NCBI GenBank assembly: GCA_041655255.1
Contig: JBBAFS010000036.1
Location: forward strand, 1-16,609
DNA: 16,609 nucleotides
Direction of reading: 5' to 3'
From: JBBAFS01 sp041655255
GTDB taxonomy: Bacteria > Spirochaetota > Spirochaetia > Sphaerochaetales > Sphaerochaetaceae
Part shown: one piece after another, positions 1 through 6,445 of the stretch
Numbering within the stretch: position 1 is the first letter of the stretch
Layout: each line of letters starts with the position of its first letter
Translations under genes and position numbers: made by a program
Notes under the pieces: generated by a model
Seen by the model: the letters and a program-made list of their open reading frames with translations, nothing else
Told to the model about the DNA's origin: nothing
The model's database searches: none

Positions 1-71
1 AATGCTAATGCGATGGAGGCTACGCCTGCCACGATTCCAAAATATGTTGCGAACCAAGTAATTTTTTCCAT
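1..71 (-). CDS. Partial membrane protein, N-terminus only
   Basis: The first 23 codons of a leftward gene run off the left edge. The product begins MEKITWFATYFGIVAG and continues as one hydrophobic, Gly/Ala-rich segment, so it starts with a membrane helix or signal anchor. The start is well supported: an AAGGAG ribosome binding site lies at 79-84, seven bases before the ATG, and a TTGATT/TACATT promoter lies further upstream. A short N-terminus followed at once by a GIVAG...SIALA helix would suit a membrane pyrophosphatase (HppA) or another multi-pass transporter, but too little is visible to name a family. The gene is divergent from the mscS-like gene. Confidence 0.6.
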   Translation of the reverse strand, partial: MEKITWFATYFGIVAGVASIALA

Positions 72-110
72 AATGTAGCTCCTTTATCTTTAATCTCTGC
101 TTACATTCTT

Positions 111-139
111 AATGTAGTAAATATAAAATAAATAATCAA
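111..139 (-). promoter_or_regulatory. Predicted promoter of the leftward membrane-protein gene
   Basis: On the minus strand, TTGATT (134-139) and TACATT (111-116) are separated by 17 bp, giving a predicted transcription start near 104, upstream of the AAGGAG site. A perfect inverted repeat TACATT-CTT-AATGTA (102-116) covers the -10 box and could be an operator. Predicted by inspection only. Confidence 0.4.
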
Positions 140-201
140 GTGGTTTCCGCAATATTTTTGTATATTTTTATATATTTTGCAATTTTTCTCTCTTTTATCA
201 T

Positions 202-267
202 GTTTTCAGTAGTTTTCAGTGATTATAGCGTCTTTAGTGTAACCGTTTACATTTCTAAAGGGTTACA
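202..267. promoter_or_regulatory. Tandem direct repeat and inverted repeat upstream of mscS
   Basis: GTTTTCAGT occurs twice in direct orientation at 202-210 and 212-220, one helical turn apart, followed by a 7-bp inverted repeat TGTAACC (238-244)/GGTTACA (261-267) with a 16-bp spacer. Both lie upstream of the predicted mscS promoter. Direct repeats with a 10-bp period are typical of response-regulator dimer sites; the regulator is unknown. Confidence 0.3.
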
Positions 268-303
268 TTACCCCTCTTTTGGACTTCCTTCTCTCTCTTT
301 TTT

Positions 304-319
304 TGTTATACTCCCCTTT
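304..319 (+). promoter_or_regulatory. Extended -10 promoter directly before mscS
   Basis: TG at 304-305, one base, then TATACT (307-312) matches an extended -10 element. No good -35 is seen. The predicted start of transcription, seven to eight bases later, is the A of the ATG at 320, so the mRNA may be leaderless. Confidence 0.4.
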
Positions 320-1414
320 ATGGAAACGATGAAACGGATATATTCGCTTATAACTGGAGACTATGCTCAGTATATTGCCGGCGCTTTTACTTTGATAATC
401 GGCTTTATTCTGTTATCGATTGTAAATAGAATTCTTAGAAAGAAAATTCAGCAAGCAAAAGAGGGAAAGATTGCTTTACATAAAAACCTTATTACCCTAT
501 TAGATCTTGTTCAAAAGATTGCTGTTCCACTCGCTTATCTAGGAATCTTCTCTTTCTCAATTGGGGTAGCTTCCTTTGGAAATCGACTCCACCTTTTAGC
601 ACAATCTGCTTTTGCCATTGTCTCAACATTTGTTGTCATTAGGGCCATCAACCGATTCTTAGAGATGACCTTTAGTGGATTTTTCCCTAAAAATGTTCAA
701 GGACAGAATCGTGAAAAGAGTCTGAGACCCCTTTTATCTATTATTCAAGGATTATTATGGGTCTTAGGTCTTATTTTCTTGTTAGGCAACCTAGGAGTTG
801 ATGTTACTGCAGCTTTAGCAGGCTTGGGAGTTGGAGGTATTGCAGTTGCAATTGCTGCTCAAGCACTCTTAGGAGATCTATTTAGTTATTTTGTCATCTA
901 CTTAGATAAACCCTTTGAGATTGGTGATTTCATTGTCTTTCAAGACACTTCAGGAACTGTTGAGAAAATTGGTATCAAATCGAGCCGAGTGAGAGCGTTA
1001 TCTGGTGAGATCTTAGTTATCTCAAACTCAATTCTTACCACTACGTTAATTCACAACTATAAGCAGATGCAAAAAAGGAGAATCGCTTTCTCGTTTGCTA
1101 TTCCGTATGAGACACCACACCAGAGTATTGAGAAGATTCCTACTATCGTAAAAGAAGCTGTAGAAGGAGTGAAAGTGGTATCTGGGGTTTTGTTTGATCG
1201 ATCACACCTGAATTCACTTGGTGATGGAGCACTCTCATTTGAGACGGTCTATTATGTCCCATCAGGTAATTACTCTGTCTATATGGATGTGCAACAAGAG
1301 ATTTATTTAAGTATTCTCAAGGCGTGTGAAGAGGAGGGAATTACCTTAGCATATCCAACTCAAAGGGTATTCACTTCTTCTCCAGGACAATTAAACGTAC
1401 AGACAATTGAATAA
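320..1414 (+). CDS. MscS-family mechanosensitive channel
   Basis: Small-conductance mechanosensitive ion channel that would open under membrane tension to release solutes on osmotic downshock. The 364-residue product has an N-terminal transmembrane helix (about residues 18-36), two further hydrophobic segments, then the Gly/Ala-rich pore helix of the family (about 160-185, with AGLGVGG and AVAIAAQ). The conserved DKPFEIGDFI follows (196-205), then the beta domain (GTVEKIGIKSSRVR) and a cytoplasmic C-terminal domain. The open frame extends 60 codons upstream to a GTG at 140, but that stretch is low-complexity and lacks a ribosome binding site, and it contains the predicted -10 box. The ATG at 320 gives the usual family N-terminus. 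No Shine-Dalgarno precedes it, so a leaderless transcript is possible; an ATG at 329 is the alternative. Membership in the family is clear, the exact start less so. Confidence 0.88.
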   Translation: METMKRIYSLITGDYAQYIAGAFTLIIGFILLSIVNRILRKKIQQAKEGKIALHKNLITLLDLVQKIAVPLAYLGIFSFSIGVASFGNRLHLLAQSAFAIVSTFVVIRAINRFLEMTFSGFFPKNVQGQNREKSLRPLLSIIQGLLWVLGLIFLLGNLGVDVTAALAGLGVGGIAVAIAAQALLGDLFSYFVIYLDKPFEIGDFIVFQDTSGTVEKIGIKSSRVRALSGEILVISNSILTTTLIHNYKQMQKRRIAFSFAIPYETPHQSIEKIPTIVKEAVEGVKVVSGVLFDRSHLNSLGDGALSFETVYYVPSGNYSVYMDVQQEIYLSILKACEEEGITLAYPTQRVFTSSPGQLNVQTIE

Positions 1415-1429
1415 ATAGCACGATTTTTC

Positions 1430-1457
1430 TTGCTAAGTAATACATTGTCAATACAAT
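1430..1457 (+). promoter_or_regulatory. Possible promoter and ATTGT-N4-ACAAT dyad before the GNAT gene
   Basis: TTGCTA (1430-1435) and TACAAT (1452-1457) are spaced by 16 bp. The -10 is the right half of a dyad ATTGTCAATACAAT (1444-1457). Almost the same 14-mer recurs at 2606-2619, before the HAD gene. It could be a shared operator, but read-through from mscS is also possible. Confidence 0.35.
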
Positions 1458-1475
1458 TGGTCTAGGAGGCTTTGC

Positions 1476-2597
1476 GTGATTACTATTAAAGAAGTTTCAA
1501 CTAAAAAAGAGTGGAGTGTCTTTTTTGACTTTCCTCATGACCTATATAAAGATAATGAATATTATGTCCCTTCTTTACTTGGGGATGAGAAAACAAATTT
1601 TAATCCTAAAAAGAATCCAGCATACGAACATTGTGAGTCAATTGCCTTTTTAGCTTATAAAGAGAAGAGGGTTGTTGGACGTATTGCTGGAATCATTAAC
1701 CATAAGCTCAATGAGGGGCAACACACCCGTTATGCCCGCTTCACCCGTTATGATGTGATTGATGACATAGAGGTCTCTCGCTCTCTTATCGATGCTGTCA
1801 CTTTATGGGGTGTGTCCAAAGGGATGAATCAGCTTATTGGTCCAATCGGTTTTAGTGACTTAGATAAACAAGGTCTTTTAGTAGAGGGCTTTGACCAACT
1901 CAGTATGTTTATCACTTTGTATAACCATCCCTACTATGCACAACACCTTGAGAGCCTTGGGTTTGTGAAAGACGCCGATTGGCTTGAATATAAAGTGTTT
2001 GTACCAGAAACAATCGATGAGAGAATTGCACGCATCAGTGAAATTGCTCAAAAACGTCAAGGCTTTAAGCTTCTCACATTCACTAAGAAAAAAGATGTGT
2101 TGAAATATACCACTGAGATGTTTCACATGTACAACGAATCCTTCAGTCAGTTGTACGGTTTTTTCCCACTCAATGATCGACAAATCGCCTTAGCTGTCAG
2201 TCAATTTTATAGTTTAGTTACATTAGATTATCTGTACATCGTTGTTGATAAAGAGGATCAAGTTATTGGTTTTGGTATTATGGTCCCCTCTTTATCTCAA
2301 GCGATTAAAAAATCGAATGGAAGATTATTCCCCTTTGGTTTTATTCGAGTGCTACGTGCCCTTAAGAGTTCGGATGTATTAGATATGCTCTTAATTGCCG
2401 TAAAGCCTGAATACTTTGGACGTGGAGTAAATGCTTTAATTTTACAAAAAGGGATTGAAGTGGCCATGGCCAATGGGGTCAAATATGCTGAAACTGGACC
2501 CGAGTTAGAGACTAACGAGATGGTCAGAGCACAATGGAAGGGGTTTGAAACTGAGCAACACAAACGGCGTCGTTGTTATATAAAGCCAATCGCTTAG
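1476..2597 (+). CDS. GNAT-superfamily protein, YghO-like
   Basis: A 373-residue cytosolic protein resembling the YghO-like acetyltransferase-fold family, in which two GNAT-like halves sit in one chain. The N-terminal half begins with the family pattern of a short beta strand, then FDFPHDLYKDNEYYVPSL, and carries ERxxGRIAGIIN-like strands (about 60-80) and GPIGFSDLDKQGLLVEGF. The C-terminal half has the acyl-CoA loop-like YFGRGVNALIL (about 313-323) and ends TGPELETNEMVRAQW and KRRRCYIK. The acceptor substrate is unknown. The GTG start is supported by an AGGAGG site at 1464-1469 with a six-base spacing. It lies 61 bp after mscS and 49 bp before the HAD gene, so it may share a transcript with either. 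Confidence is high for the fold and low for any chemical function. Confidence 0.75.
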   Translation: MITIKEVSTKKEWSVFFDFPHDLYKDNEYYVPSLLGDEKTNFNPKKNPAYEHCESIAFLAYKEKRVVGRIAGIINHKLNEGQHTRYARFTRYDVIDDIEVSRSLIDAVTLWGVSKGMNQLIGPIGFSDLDKQGLLVEGFDQLSMFITLYNHPYYAQHLESLGFVKDADWLEYKVFVPETIDERIARISEIAQKRQGFKLLTFTKKKDVLKYTTEMFHMYNESFSQLYGFFPLNDRQIALAVSQFYSLVTLDYLYIVVDKEDQVIGFGIMVPSLSQAIKKSNGRLFPFGFIRVLRALKSSDVLDMLLIAVKPEYFGRGVNALILQKGIEVAMANGVKYAETGPELETNEMVRAQWKGFETEQHKRRRCYIKPIA

Positions 2598-2605
2598 AGC
2601 TTCCT

Positions 2606-2634
2606 ATTGTCAGTACAATGAGGGGCATGATACT
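2606..2634 (+). promoter_or_regulatory. Predicted promoter and second ATTGT-N4-ACAAT dyad before the HAD gene
   Basis: TTGTCA (2607-2612) and GATACT (2629-2634) are separated by 16 bp, with the predicted start about six bases before the ATG at 2647. The dyad ATTGTCAGTACAAT (2606-2619) covers the -35 box and matches the dyad at 1444-1457 at 13 of 14 positions. Confidence 0.35.
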
Positions 2635-2646
2635 GTTCTCAATATT

Positions 2647-3378
2647 ATGACGTTACCAAAGTGGCTCATTACCGATTTAGATGAAACTCTCTTATTAGAA
2701 GATCGCTCTATTGGAGAGAGAACGCTCAATGCAATTAGACGCATCCGTTCACTAGGAGTGAAATTCGGCATTGCTACAACTCGGAGCAAACGCTTTGCTC
2801 AAAGATATCTTGATGAACTTTCACCAGACATTGCTGTGTTAGGTGGAGGATCTGTTGGGTACTTAGATGGCTCTTTAGTGTTTGAACAAACTATTGAGAA
2901 ACACGAAGTGCTCTCGTTGTTTGAATCAATAACAGAGTGTAACAATGTGAGAAAGGTTGTGATTGATACTCCAAAGCAACGTCTTGAAGCAACAGATGTG
3001 AAACATCTTGAACTCACTGAAGATCCTTATAGTGGTTTTTTCTGGTTACACCCTCCTTATGAAGTAAAAGAGTATATCCACCGTCATCCCAATGTCCGTT
3101 TTACCGAATTATGGGAAGTGGGGATGTATCGTCTAAGTAGCCCCTTAGCTTCAAAGCACGGAGGGTTAAAACGGATGTTAGTCGATGTTGAACCCCGTGA
3201 AGTTATCTGTTTTGGTGATGATCTCATGGATGTGGGGATGGTTGACTACTATTACGGAGTTGCTGTGGGTAATGCTTTAGATCCAGTAAAAGAAGTTGCA
3301 GATGAAATTATTGGTCCTAACACCCAAGAAGCAGTTGCTCAATACATTGAGCAGTTAATACAAAGGAAACATAGCTAA
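2647..3378 (+). CDS. HAD-superfamily phosphatase, Cof-type
   Basis: Haloacid-dehalogenase-fold hydrolase of about 243 residues, expected to remove phosphate from a small phosphorylated metabolite with Mg2+. Motif I is DLDET (nucleophile D10, acid D12), motif II the Thr pair 44-45 in IATTRS, the conserved lysine K170 in SKHGG, and motif III FGDDLMD (D191, D192, D195). The region between motif II and the lysine is a cap of the Cof/type IIB kind, somewhat short. The substrate cannot be read from sequence. No Shine-Dalgarno precedes the ATG; the only GA-rich stretch is over 20 bases upstream. Its stop TAA shares one base with the start of the prenyl synthase gene (TAATG), so the two are translationally coupled, which makes an isoprenoid diphosphate or monophosphate a reasonable guess. 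Confidence 0.85.
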   Translation: MTLPKWLITDLDETLLLEDRSIGERTLNAIRRIRSLGVKFGIATTRSKRFAQRYLDELSPDIAVLGGGSVGYLDGSLVFEQTIEKHEVLSLFESITECNNVRKVVIDTPKQRLEATDVKHLELTEDPYSGFFWLHPPYEVKEYIHRHPNVRFTELWEVGMYRLSSPLASKHGGLKRMLVDVEPREVICFGDDLMDVGMVDYYYGVAVGNALDPVKEVADEIIGPNTQEAVAQYIEQLIQRKHS

Positions 3379-4418
3379 TGGAAGCCTACCTACACGATAT
3401 TGAACAAGAGTTACAAAAAATTGTCCCTCATAAAATCGAACCATCTTTTATTCACTCACACATAGGCTCTTCATTTACAGACAAAGAATATCCTTTAGTA
3501 GAGGCAATTATATCACCAGCACGAGATCTTCTTTATCGTGGAGGCAAAAGGTGGAGACCTCTGTTAATGCTCCTTGTAGCACATATGGTCGGTGGTAAAG
3601 AGAGTTATGATAAAGCACTCCCTTTAACACCGTTAGTAGAACTGCCTCATAATGGGTCTCTGATTATTGATGATATTGAAGATAACTCTGATTTAAGACG
3701 GGGAGAAAAAGCAATCCATACTATCTATGGAACAGATATCTCCATTAATGCCGGAAACTTCTTGTACTACTATCCCACCCTCCTTATTGATAACAGTTCT
3801 TTCAGTAGTGAGAAAAAACTCTCCTTGTATCAAATCTATGCCCGTAATATGAGAAACATCCACCTCGGGCAAGGAATGGACATTACGTGGCACAATAATC
3901 AAAGAATGATACCTACTACCTCAGCTTATGAGTTGATGTGCAAAATGAAAACAGGGTGCCTTGCTGCTATGGGCTCTGAATTAGGGTGTGCTGTCGCTTC
4001 TGATGATCAAAAGCTCATCACTTCTTGTGGCCACCTTGGAGAAGATATTGGTCTCTTATTTCAAATGATTGATGATATCTTAAATCTAGAGAGTGGTAAT
4101 CCAGGGAAACACCAAGGTGATGATATCGTGGAGAATAAAAAGAGCCTTCCTATTATCATGTACATAGAGCAATTTCCCAACCAACAAGAGGAAGTTTTTG
4201 AGCTTTTCGCCTATGCAAAAAAACACGGGTATGAAAAATCACAAAGTAAGATTCTCCTCTTTTTAGAGAAAATCAATGATTCTGGAGTTCTTCAACAAGC
4301 TCGTTTTGATGCTCTAAAAATGCACAAAGAATTGATTGCTCGTATTCACTCCCTCTTTGATGAATCAAAAGAGCGTGAACATATCCTTAATTTAATGGAT
4401 TTCATTGTCTCTCAATGA
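3378..4418 (+). CDS. Polyprenyl diphosphate synthase, GGPP-synthase-like
   Basis: Trans-isoprenyl diphosphate synthase (346 residues) that would condense isopentenyl diphosphate with allylic diphosphates to make a C20 or longer chain. Seen in order: GGKRWRP (55-61) for IPP binding, first aspartate-rich motif DDIED (98-102) followed by NSDLRRG, then KTG (191-193) and GQGMD (164-168). The second motif is QMIDDILNLE (229-238), in which the last Asp of the usual DDxxD is Asn (N236). DDIEDNSxLRRG together with DDxLNL is the pattern of eukaryotic-type GGPP synthases rather than of bacterial IspA or IspB. Small residues (G93, S94) before the first motif leave room for a long product, but chain length is an inference. 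The start ATG overlaps the HAD stop, with AAAGG (3362-3366) as a likely binding site. Confidence 0.85.
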   Translation: MEAYLHDIEQELQKIVPHKIEPSFIHSHIGSSFTDKEYPLVEAIISPARDLLYRGGKRWRPLLMLLVAHMVGGKESYDKALPLTPLVELPHNGSLIIDDIEDNSDLRRGEKAIHTIYGTDISINAGNFLYYYPTLLIDNSSFSSEKKLSLYQIYARNMRNIHLGQGMDITWHNNQRMIPTTSAYELMCKMKTGCLAAMGSELGCAVASDDQKLITSCGHLGEDIGLLFQMIDDILNLESGNPGKHQGDDIVENKKSLPIIMYIEQFPNQQEEVFELFAYAKKHGYEKSQSKILLFLEKINDSGVLQQARFDALKMHKELIARIHSLFDESKEREHILNLMDFIVSQ

Positions 4419-4443
4419 GTTAAGAGAAATTAACAACTTTTCA

Positions 4444-4471
4444 TTGCCATCTCATCTCAGCGTGATACCAT
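4444..4471 (+). promoter_or_regulatory. Predicted promoter of the GyrI-like gene
   Basis: TTGCCA (4444-4449), a 16-bp spacer and TACCAT (4466-4471) with TG one base upstream (4463-4464) form a plausible extended -10 promoter. The predicted start falls at about 4478, just leaving GGAGGA (4478-4483) as the ribosome binding site. Confidence 0.4.
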
Positions 4472-4488
4472 AAAGAGGGAGGATTATC

Positions 4489-4953
4489 ATGGAGTATGTG
4501 ATAGAGCTTATTGAAAAAAGGGCTGTCCCTACCCTCCATATCCGTAAAAGCCTCTCAGTTGATGATCTTCAAGTGGAAATAGGGAATGCGTTTAATCGGA
4601 TTATCGAATACCTACATGATCTAGGTGTCGATAAAGATCGCATTGGACTCGCCTACGTTGCGTATCTGCATCGTGAGATGAGCAACCTTAAAGTGGAAAT
4701 TGGTTACATCGTAGCTGACGAACATCCAAATATGGAAGATATCCATTTTGGAAGTATCGAAGGTGGCAGATGGGTCTCATTTATCCACAAAGGTTCTTAC
4801 TCAACATTGGGCTGTGGTTATTCAGTCGCCCACAAATACCTCTCAAAAGAAGAACTACACCCTACAGGAATCACTTACGAGTACTACCTCAACACTATTG
4901 ACGATGTAAGTGAAGACCAGTTGCTCACCAAGGTAGAGCTCCAAATTAGCTAG
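4489..4953 (+). CDS. GyrI-like / AraC effector-binding-domain protein
   Basis: A 154-residue stand-alone GyrI-like small-molecule-binding domain (the SOUL/BmrR/Rob effector-binding fold). The paired repeat is visible: VIELIEKRAVPTLHIRK (residues 4-20) opens the first half, EIGYIVAD (70-77) lies in the middle, VSFIHKGSYSTLG (96-108) opens the second half, and the conserved ligand-binding glutamate is E131 in YEYYLN. The C-terminus QLLTKVELQI is typical. There is no DNA-binding domain, so it may sequester or hydrolyse a cationic or electrophilic compound rather than regulate transcription; some stand-alone relatives are known hydrolases. A strong AGGGAGGA site precedes the ATG. The gene has its own predicted promoter and follows the prenyl synthase by 70 bp. 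Confidence 0.8.
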   Translation: MEYVIELIEKRAVPTLHIRKSLSVDDLQVEIGNAFNRIIEYLHDLGVDKDRIGLAYVAYLHREMSNLKVEIGYIVADEHPNMEDIHFGSIEGGRWVSFIHKGSYSTLGCGYSVAHKYLSKEELHPTGITYEYYLNTIDDVSEDQLLTKVELQIS

Positions 4954-5289
4954 AGAGTGAACTCAGAGAAAGAGACCTCTTTACTATGACAGTTGGGGAT
5001 AACTGTGCTTTAAACTTCAAGTAAATAGCTATAGTGTATGGAAAATCAATTTATGAGATAATCTCTATTAATGATGCTAGTTTGTGCCAAACTGACTTAA
5101 CTAGGTGCTGTTCGAAATTATTCATTCTCATAACACATATGTTTAATAATGCTTTAGTCAAAACCTTGTGATTGAGTTACTCAAATCAGTGCTTGGTTTA
5201 CACTACCCTTGTTTTACATACTTTAAGTATGTATTTAAGTCATATCATAAACTTTTTTATAGGATGTGTTTGTTTGAGTGAGAGGGTTA
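4954..5289. other. Gene-free convergent region with small palindromes
   Basis: No convincing gene or structural RNA is seen between the ends of two convergent genes. Perfect short inverted repeats are present: ACAGTT/AACTGT (4989-5006), GAGAT/ATCTC (5055-5065), AGTTTG/CAAACT (5079-5093), TTGAGT/ACTCAA (5172-5184) and TACATACTT/AAGTATGTA (5215-5233). None has the GC-rich stem plus U-tract of a strong intrinsic terminator. Only very short open frames lacking ribosome binding sites occur. Confidence 0.5.
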
Positions 5290-5676
5290 TTACGAAGTGA
5301 GAAAGATCTCTTCACTACCACTGTAGATGTGTGTGACATGTAATCGTGTGGCTGCATTCATCGGGAATTTTGGGGGAGTCCACTTTTTCATAAACTCATA
5401 CACACTTCCTTCGGTGTGGTATGTAAGAGTCCCTTTGATTTGGTAGCTCTTACCCTCTTCGGTAATAAATAGAAGTGAGCCAAGACTGTTTTGTTGGATA
5501 TTCTTCTTTGTTTTATAAAAGTAATTATCTGCAATACAGAAATCACCACTTGCATCAAGGTAGACGCTTAACACATAAATAGAGTTTGGTACTCTCTGTT
5601 GATCGACTGTGGTAAACACAATGGGTCCGCTTCTTTTCTCCCATGCACGTGTTATTGTGTGTACTAATTCATCCAT
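5290..5676 (-). CDS. PPOX-type FMN-binding split-barrel protein
   Basis: A 128-residue protein of the pyridoxamine 5'-phosphate oxidase-like fold, a cytosolic flavin-binding dimer; the substrate is unknown. The split-barrel pattern is clear: GPIVFTTVDQQRVPNSIYV (17-35), then DFCIADNYFYKTKKNIQQN (45-63) with the flavin-phosphate-contacting KTxxN stretch, then GSLLFITEEGKSYQIKGTL. The ATG at 5676 is chosen because AAGG lies about eleven bases upstream on the minus strand; a GTG four codons earlier would sit on that binding site. It lies downstream of the iron-cluster-domain gene, but a terminator separates them, so transcription is by read-through or by a weak internal promoter that I cannot identify. 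Confidence 0.78.
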   Translation of the reverse strand: MDELVHTITRAWEKRSGPIVFTTVDQQRVPNSIYVLSVYLDASGDFCIADNYFYKTKKNIQQNSLGSLLFITEEGKSYQIKGTLTYHTEGSVYEFMKKWTPPKFPMNAATRLHVTHIYSGSEEIFLTS

Positions 5677-5702
5677 ACTTTTTCTCACCTTTGCTTAGAT
5701 GT

Positions 5703-5733
5703 AAAAATGTGGACCTAGAGTTCTAAGTCCACA
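5703..5733 (-). terminator. Rho-independent terminator after the NifX-like gene
   Basis: Stem TGTGGAC/GTCCACA (5708-5714 with 5727-5733) continues past one mismatch through TAGA/TCTA (5716-5719 with 5722-5725), loop GT. On the minus strand it is followed by five U (A5703-A5707). It lies 48 bp beyond the NifX-like stop codon and 27 bp before the PPOX start. Confidence 0.7.
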
Positions 5734-5780
5734 CACATCATAACGAGAAATAGAGTGTACGTCACTGTACGGCAATTACA

Positions 5781-6149
5781 TTATACACAGTTCGAGTAAT
5801 CAAAGAACTCACATGTCCATGAATCACATAACTCACCTTCTGATTTCAATGATCCCTCTATAAACGCTGAGACTGCAGCTCTGGCTTCGCCACTAGCTCC
5901 GATAATGTATTTGATATTCAATTCATCAAACTTCTTTGCTGCGGCTTTACCCATGCTTCCTGCGATCATCATTTGTGCACCAATGGTCTCAATGAAATCT
6001 GGAAGTTCACATGGTCTATGTCCTGGGTTTTTGACCTTTTCAATTTTATCAATATGACCATTTTCTAGGTCAAAGACTAGGAAGTTTTCACACAACCCAA
6101 AGTGTCCACTCACAACATCCTTATCTACTGCAACGGCTATCTTTTTCAT
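5781..6149 (-). CDS. NifX/NifB-type dinitrogenase iron-molybdenum cofactor domain protein
   Basis: A 122-residue stand-alone domain of the dinitrogenase iron-molybdenum cofactor biosynthesis family. Members bind or carry iron-sulfur or molybdenum-type clusters and also occur in organisms without nitrogenase, as likely here. Typical features: KIAVAVDKDVVSGHFG (3-18), then C20 in GLCENFLVFD, the NPGHRPCELP loop (41-50), GSMGKAAAKKF and GASGEARAAVSAFIEG. Cysteines at 20, 47, 108, 113 and 121 could ligate metal; the C-terminal cluster C-x4-C-x7-C is notable. The ATG is preceded by AGGAGG. The gene is divergent from the nitroreductase and ends in an intrinsic terminator. No other nif-like genes are nearby, so the role is open; repair or sensing of iron-sulfur clusters is possible. 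Confidence 0.82.
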   Translation of the reverse strand: MKKIAVAVDKDVVSGHFGLCENFLVFDLENGHIDKIEKVKNPGHRPCELPDFIETIGAQMMIAGSMGKAAAKKFDELNIKYIIGASGEARAAVSAFIEGSLKSEGELCDSWTCEFFDYSNCV

Positions 6150-6179
6150 AGGTTCCTCCTATTGAATCTCTCTATCTAT

Positions 6180-6207
6180 AAGATAACTTATTATCGATTA
6201 AAGTCAA
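6180..6207 (-). promoter_or_regulatory. Predicted promoter of the NifX-like gene with overlapping dyads
   Basis: Minus-strand TTGACT (6202-6207), a 16-bp spacer and TATCTT (6180-6185). Two overlapping perfect dyads cover the -10: ATAAG-ATAA-CTTAT (6178-6191) and GATAA-CTTA-TTATC (6182-6195). A repressor site there would block the gene. Confidence 0.4.
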
Positions 6208-6308
6208 GCAAAAAACTCCTTATTTGACACTTTTTATTCCTTTATAGCTATATATATCACATAAAATTACTTATATATAACTTTTCATATATATTTCAGC
6301 TGTTTCTG

Positions 6309-6317
6309 TGATATACT
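6309..6317 (+). promoter_or_regulatory. Extended -10 promoter of the nitroreductase
   Basis: TG-A-TATACT (6309-6317) is a near-perfect extended -10 without a clear -35. The start would be near 6324, giving a leader of about 120 nt before the gene. A consensus TTGACA at 6224-6229 with TATATA at 6249 (19-bp spacer) is a possible second, weaker promoter. Confidence 0.4.
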
Positions 6318-6445
6318 GAATCGGATGTAGCTTGCCGTTGAGAGAAAGAATTACTACCTTCTATGGTGAAACAGATGGATCATGTAACATGAACATCTTC
6401 TGTTTTATTAACAACAAGATAAGAAAATTCTTAAAGAGGAAATGT

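Noticed and set aside
140..319. 60-codon N-terminal extension of the MscS protein from a GTG
   Set aside because: No ribosome binding site, AT-driven hydrophobic composition, and it holds the predicted promoter and repeats; the family N-terminus begins at 320.
1878..2563. Minus-strand open frames inside the GNAT gene
   Set aside because: Shadow frames with no family resemblance and no ribosome binding site; the plus-strand gene explains the region.
5781..6149. Evidence for nitrogen fixation
   Set aside because: A lone NifX/NifB-type domain is common in non-fixers, and no nitrogenase or cofactor gene is nearby.
6332..6445. 38-codon upstream extension of the nitroreductase from a TTG
   Set aside because: The ATG at 6446 has a good ribosome binding site and gives the normal family start; the extension lies in the leader.
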